Shown piece after piece: positions 15,215-17,441 of a stretch of DNA of 17,441 nucleotides; the stretch's first letter is position 1, and every line of letters starts with the position of its first letter. The notes beneath the pieces were generated by a model. It saw nothing but the letters and a program-made list of their open reading frames with translations, made no database searches and had not been told where the DNA came from. Source of the DNA: Planctomycetaceae bacterium (lineage in GTDB: Bacteria; Planctomycetota; Planctomycetia; Pirellulales; Pirellulaceae); contig PADE01000079.1 of the NCBI GenBank assembly GCA_002702965.1, positions 44,649-62,089 of the forward strand, written 5' to 3'. The position numbers and the translations under genes were made by a program.

Positions 15215-16552
15215 TTACAGGAGTTCCGGCGGAACGACACCACCCGGCAATAGATGAATGGGCCTACCCGTCAGATCGGGAATCGTATCATCTGCCCGCA
15301 ACCCTACGGCGTGGTAGATCAGCGCATTGAGATCCAGCGGATGGATCGGGCGTTCGATGGGGTGCTCCGCTTTAGAATTCGTCGCACCGACCACCTGACC
15401 ATGTCGATAGCCGCCCCCGGCAATCAAGATACTCTGGGCTTGGGGCCAGTGGTCACGCCCGTTGTCCTTGTTGATCTTCGGGGTCCGACCGAATTCCCCA
15501 GCGGTCACAACCAATGTGTCGTCGAGCATTCCGCGTTCGGCGAGATCTTGAATCAACACACCCACCGCGCGATCATGGCGGGGCAATTTGTTGTCGAGGG
15601 CTCCCTTGATGTTACCGTGGTCATCCCAGTAACCCGTATTGAGCGTCACAAAGCGGACACCCGCTTCAATGAAGCGTCGCGCCAACAGCGCCTGTTCCCC
15701 CCAGCCAGGGCCGTAGCGCTCGCGCAGTTTGGGATCTTCATCGCTGATATCAAATGCCTTCCGCGCGCGACCGGAGAAGATAATCTCCTGCGCCTGTCGA
15801 TTGATGTCATCCAAACCGTCAAACGTACCGCTGCGGTCCACGCCTCGTCGAATCTTGTCAAACTGTTTTACGAGCGAGACCCGATCGACCAATCGATCCT
15901 GCGTCAAACCATCGACCAACTTGAAGCTGCGATCGCTGCCCGTCGGCAACCGGCCGGCTTCATTTCCATAGCTGAATTCTCCGATTCGGAACGGGTTGTG
16001 CGCGACCCCCAGATAGGCGCCACCATGAAAACCGAACCCGCCATCGTTGATGTTGATACCGCTGGGAACGCCTGAGCGACGCGGTCCGAGCAATAAAGAA
16101 GCAATGGCTTGCATCGAAGGATTACGAGGCACACGATCCGAACCGGTGGAACCGAGATAGCCAGTGAGCATCCAATGCGCGGCCGCCCAGTGATCACCGT
16201 TGCCATGCGTAAACCCGCGGAAGATCGAACACTTGTCCATCACTTTGGCGTGCTCGGGCATTTTCTCACAGATCGGCAACCCGGGTAGACTTGAATCGAT
16301 CGACTGATAAGGACCCCGGATTTCCGGCGGCTGATCCGGTTTCATGTCAAACGTGTCGAGCTGTGACGGGCCTCCATGCTGCCAGACCAGGATGATCGAC
16401 CGCGGCGAACGTTTCTGGACCGTTTTGGAAGCGGCGCGCAGCGCATCGGCCAACGTCAGACCGACCGTACTGAGGCCACCAATTTCCAGAAAACGGCGAC
16501 GGTTCACACCGTCACAGAAGCGGCCAGTCGTGTTTCCCAGGATCCGCAACAT
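15215..16552 (-). CDS. DUF1501 family Tat-exported protein
   Basis: The protein has 445 residues. ATG 16552 has GAGGAG 6 nt upstream. The twin-arginine motif NRRRFLEIGG at 17-26 is followed by a hydrophobic stretch (STVGLTLADAL). Family signatures are VWQHGGPSQLDTFDMKPD, FTHGNGDHWAAAHWMLTG, VTLNTGYWDDHGN, GEFGRTPKINKDNGRDHWP and the closing LIYHAVGLRADDTIPDLTGRPI. This is the canonical planctomycete DUF1501 form, related in fold to alkaline phosphatases/sulfatases; the function is unknown. The position outside the cytoplasm follows from the Tat motif. No DUF1549/DUF1553 gene is adjacent, although these normally pair with it. It is preceded by a promoter with a perfect -10 box and followed 226 bases later by the S9 peptidase gene. 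Confidence 0.94.
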   Translation of the reverse strand: MLRILGNTTGRFCDGVNRRRFLEIGGLSTVGLTLADALRAASKTVQKRSPRSIILVWQHGGPSQLDTFDMKPDQPPEIRGPYQSIDSSLPGLPICEKMPEHAKVMDKCSIFRGFTHGNGDHWAAAHWMLTGYLGSTGSDRVPRNPSMQAIASLLLGPRRSGVPSGININDGGFGFHGGAYLGVAHNPFRIGEFSYGNEAGRLPTGSDRSFKLVDGLTQDRLVDRVSLVKQFDKIRRGVDRSGTFDGLDDINRQAQEIIFSGRARKAFDISDEDPKLRERYGPGWGEQALLARRFIEAGVRFVTLNTGYWDDHGNIKGALDNKLPRHDRAVGVLIQDLAERGMLDDTLVVTAGEFGRTPKINKDNGRDHWPQAQSILIAGGGYRHGQVVGATNSKAEHPIERPIHPLDLNALIYHAVGLRADDTIPDLTGRPIHLLPGGVVPPELL

Positions 16553-16781
16553 GCTTATCTCCTCATCCGGCTAGTCAGCCGTTTCTCTGTCAGCAACGCT
16601 GGTGCAATCAGCGATCAATCGGGCAGCCAACCCAATTATATAAAGATCGGCAAACCGGATGCAATTGCACCCGCCCCTCTTGGGGAATTCTCGCAGCAGA
16701 AGACAGATCTAGCCCTTTTGGAGGGGCAGGTGCCACCCTGCGAAGCAGCATCGATCGGACGCCTTAGCCGGCCCACATTGA
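16553..16781. other. Intergenic region with short inverted repeats
   Basis: This 229-base gap lies between the zinc-ribbon gene and the second DUF1501 gene, both on minus. Besides the promoter it holds CCCC-TCTT-GGGG (about 16673-16684) and GCAGG-TGCCAC-CCTGC (16726-16741). Either could end transcription of the upstream gene, but neither is followed by a T-run on the minus strand. No convincing ORF is seen. Confidence 0.4.
16635..16664 (-). promoter_or_regulatory. Sigma70-like promoter for the second DUF1501 gene
   Basis: Reading the minus strand, TTGCAT (16664-16659), an 18-base spacer and a perfect TATAAT (16640-16635) are followed by the DUF1501 ATG about 80 bases downstream. The surroundings are unusually A/T-rich for this window (TTTATATAATTGGG). 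The -35 matches the consensus at three of six positions. Confidence 0.5.
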
Positions 16782-17441
16782 TCAACTGGCACCCACGCTA
16801 CGATCTTCTTCAAGATAGAGTAGGCGGCCACAGCTCGGACAGAAGACCGGCTTGTCGAGCATCAGTTGGTTGACGGTTTGGGCGTTGAGCAGTTGGAAAC
16901 AACCGCCACAGGTTTCGCCGTCCAACGGTGCCAATGCATTTTCACCGCGCGCAGCACTGATGCGGTCGTATTCGCCGCGAAAGTCTGCCGGGAGAATCTC
17001 TTTGGCAGTCTTCAATTCGTCCGTCAGCCGCGAGAGATCGGCCTCTAACCGGGGCGTTGTCTCGCTGAGTGTTTGTTGCACACGCTTCTGCTCGTGCTGA
17101 CCCTGGGTCAGCTGTGAGTTGGATTCGATCAACCCGGCATCCAACTCCTCGATCTTCTCTAGGGCGTCGAGGATCTCGTCGGAGAGGACGCTGTTCGCCT
17201 GATGATCCGCCGCGATTTGCTCCTGGATCACCTGATACTCTTTGTTACTCGCGGCTTTGTTCAAATTTGCGCGGTGTTTTTCAATGCGATCTTCGCGCTC
17301 CTGCAAATACAACTGCTTTTCGTCGGACACCACCTTTCCCCGCAGCAGCGATTCCCGAGCCGCTTCACATTCGTCTTTCAGCCGTTGCACGTTCGCCTCC
17401 GCCGCGCGCAATTGGATCGGCCCGCGATCCAAGCGGCTGCG
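16782..17441 (-). CDS. C4-type zinc-ribbon coiled-coil protein (zf-RING_7/CdsZ-like), 5' end outside window
   Basis: 219 residues are visible and the frame runs off the right edge, so roughly 20 N-terminal residues are missing if it matches the usual 240-residue family. Residues 1 to about 150 are highly charged, Leu/Glu/Arg/Lys-rich and predicted to form a long antiparallel coiled-coil hairpin; NKEYQVIQEQI at about 66-76 is the family's conserved turn segment. The C-terminal zinc ribbon has CGGC (about 178-181) and CPSCGRLLY (about 201-209). Related proteins were named CdsZ in Chlamydia and HP0958 in Helicobacter, where they act as chaperones or RNA-binding factors; in most bacteria the role is unknown. 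The gene is often next to a Nif3-like gene, which would lie beyond the window. Confidence 0.9.
   Translation of the reverse strand, partial: RSRLDRGPIQLRAAEANVQRLKDECEAARESLLRGKVVSDEKQLYLQEREDRIEKHRANLNKAASNKEYQVIQEQIAADHQANSVLSDEILDALEKIEELDAGLIESNSQLTQGQHEQKRVQQTLSETTPRLEADLSRLTDELKTAKEILPADFRGEYDRISAARGENALAPLDGETCGGCFQLLNAQTVNQLMLDKPVFCPSCGRLLYLEEDRSVGAS

Noticed and set aside
1..17441. Mobile element, CRISPR array, tRNA or rRNA genes, riboswitch
   Set aside because: No transposase or integrase motif, no regularly spaced repeat, no cloverleaf and no conserved riboswitch core were seen on either strand by eye.

Overview
The window looks like a piece of a planctomycete chromosome (Pirellula/Rhodopirellula-like). 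The evidence is GC-rich DNA, two Tat-signal DUF1501 proteins, a DUF5690 membrane protein, and frequent TTG/GTG starts with variable Shine-Dalgarno strength. Coding density is high. I see no tRNA, rRNA, CRISPR array, insertion sequence or phage gene. No gene-free stretch exceeds about 230 bases. The organism assignment is inference from gene content only.

Left part (1-10456, all + strand). After the 3' part of a beta-lactamase-fold serine hydrolase comes a tight series: a DAO-family FAD oxidoreductase (747-2012), electron-transfer flavoprotein beta and alpha (2121-2867, 2908-3903), a membrane-anchored Fe-S protein of the EtfD/DgcB/HdrD type (3955-6003), a DUF5690 MFS-like membrane protein (6007-7356) and a small zinc-ribbon membrane protein (7365-7775). 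After a 176-base gap with a perfect 16-bp palindrome comes a Rieske oxygenase of the glycine-betaine/carnitine/choline type (7952-9223). It is followed 3 nt later by a second DAO-family oxidoreductase (9227-10456).

The simplest reading is a pathway for oxidative N-demethylation of a quaternary ammonium compound, most likely glycine betaine. The Rieske enzyme removes the first methyl group. The two flavoenzymes oxidise the tertiary and secondary amines (dimethylglycine, sarcosine) and hand electrons to EtfBA. The Fe-S membrane protein passes them to the quinone pool. The DUF5690 protein may be the carrier. The reductase partner of the Rieske enzyme, a regulator and the C1-handling genes are not in the window.

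Right part (10594-17441). A DUF1501 gene on + (10594-12030) converges on a minus-strand run: an EamA/DMT exporter (12069-13016) directly behind an S9C-like peptidase (13024-14988), a second DUF1501 gene (15215-16552) with its own recognisable promoter, and a 5'-incomplete coiled-coil zinc-ribbon protein (16782-17441). I see no functional link between this half and the amine cluster.
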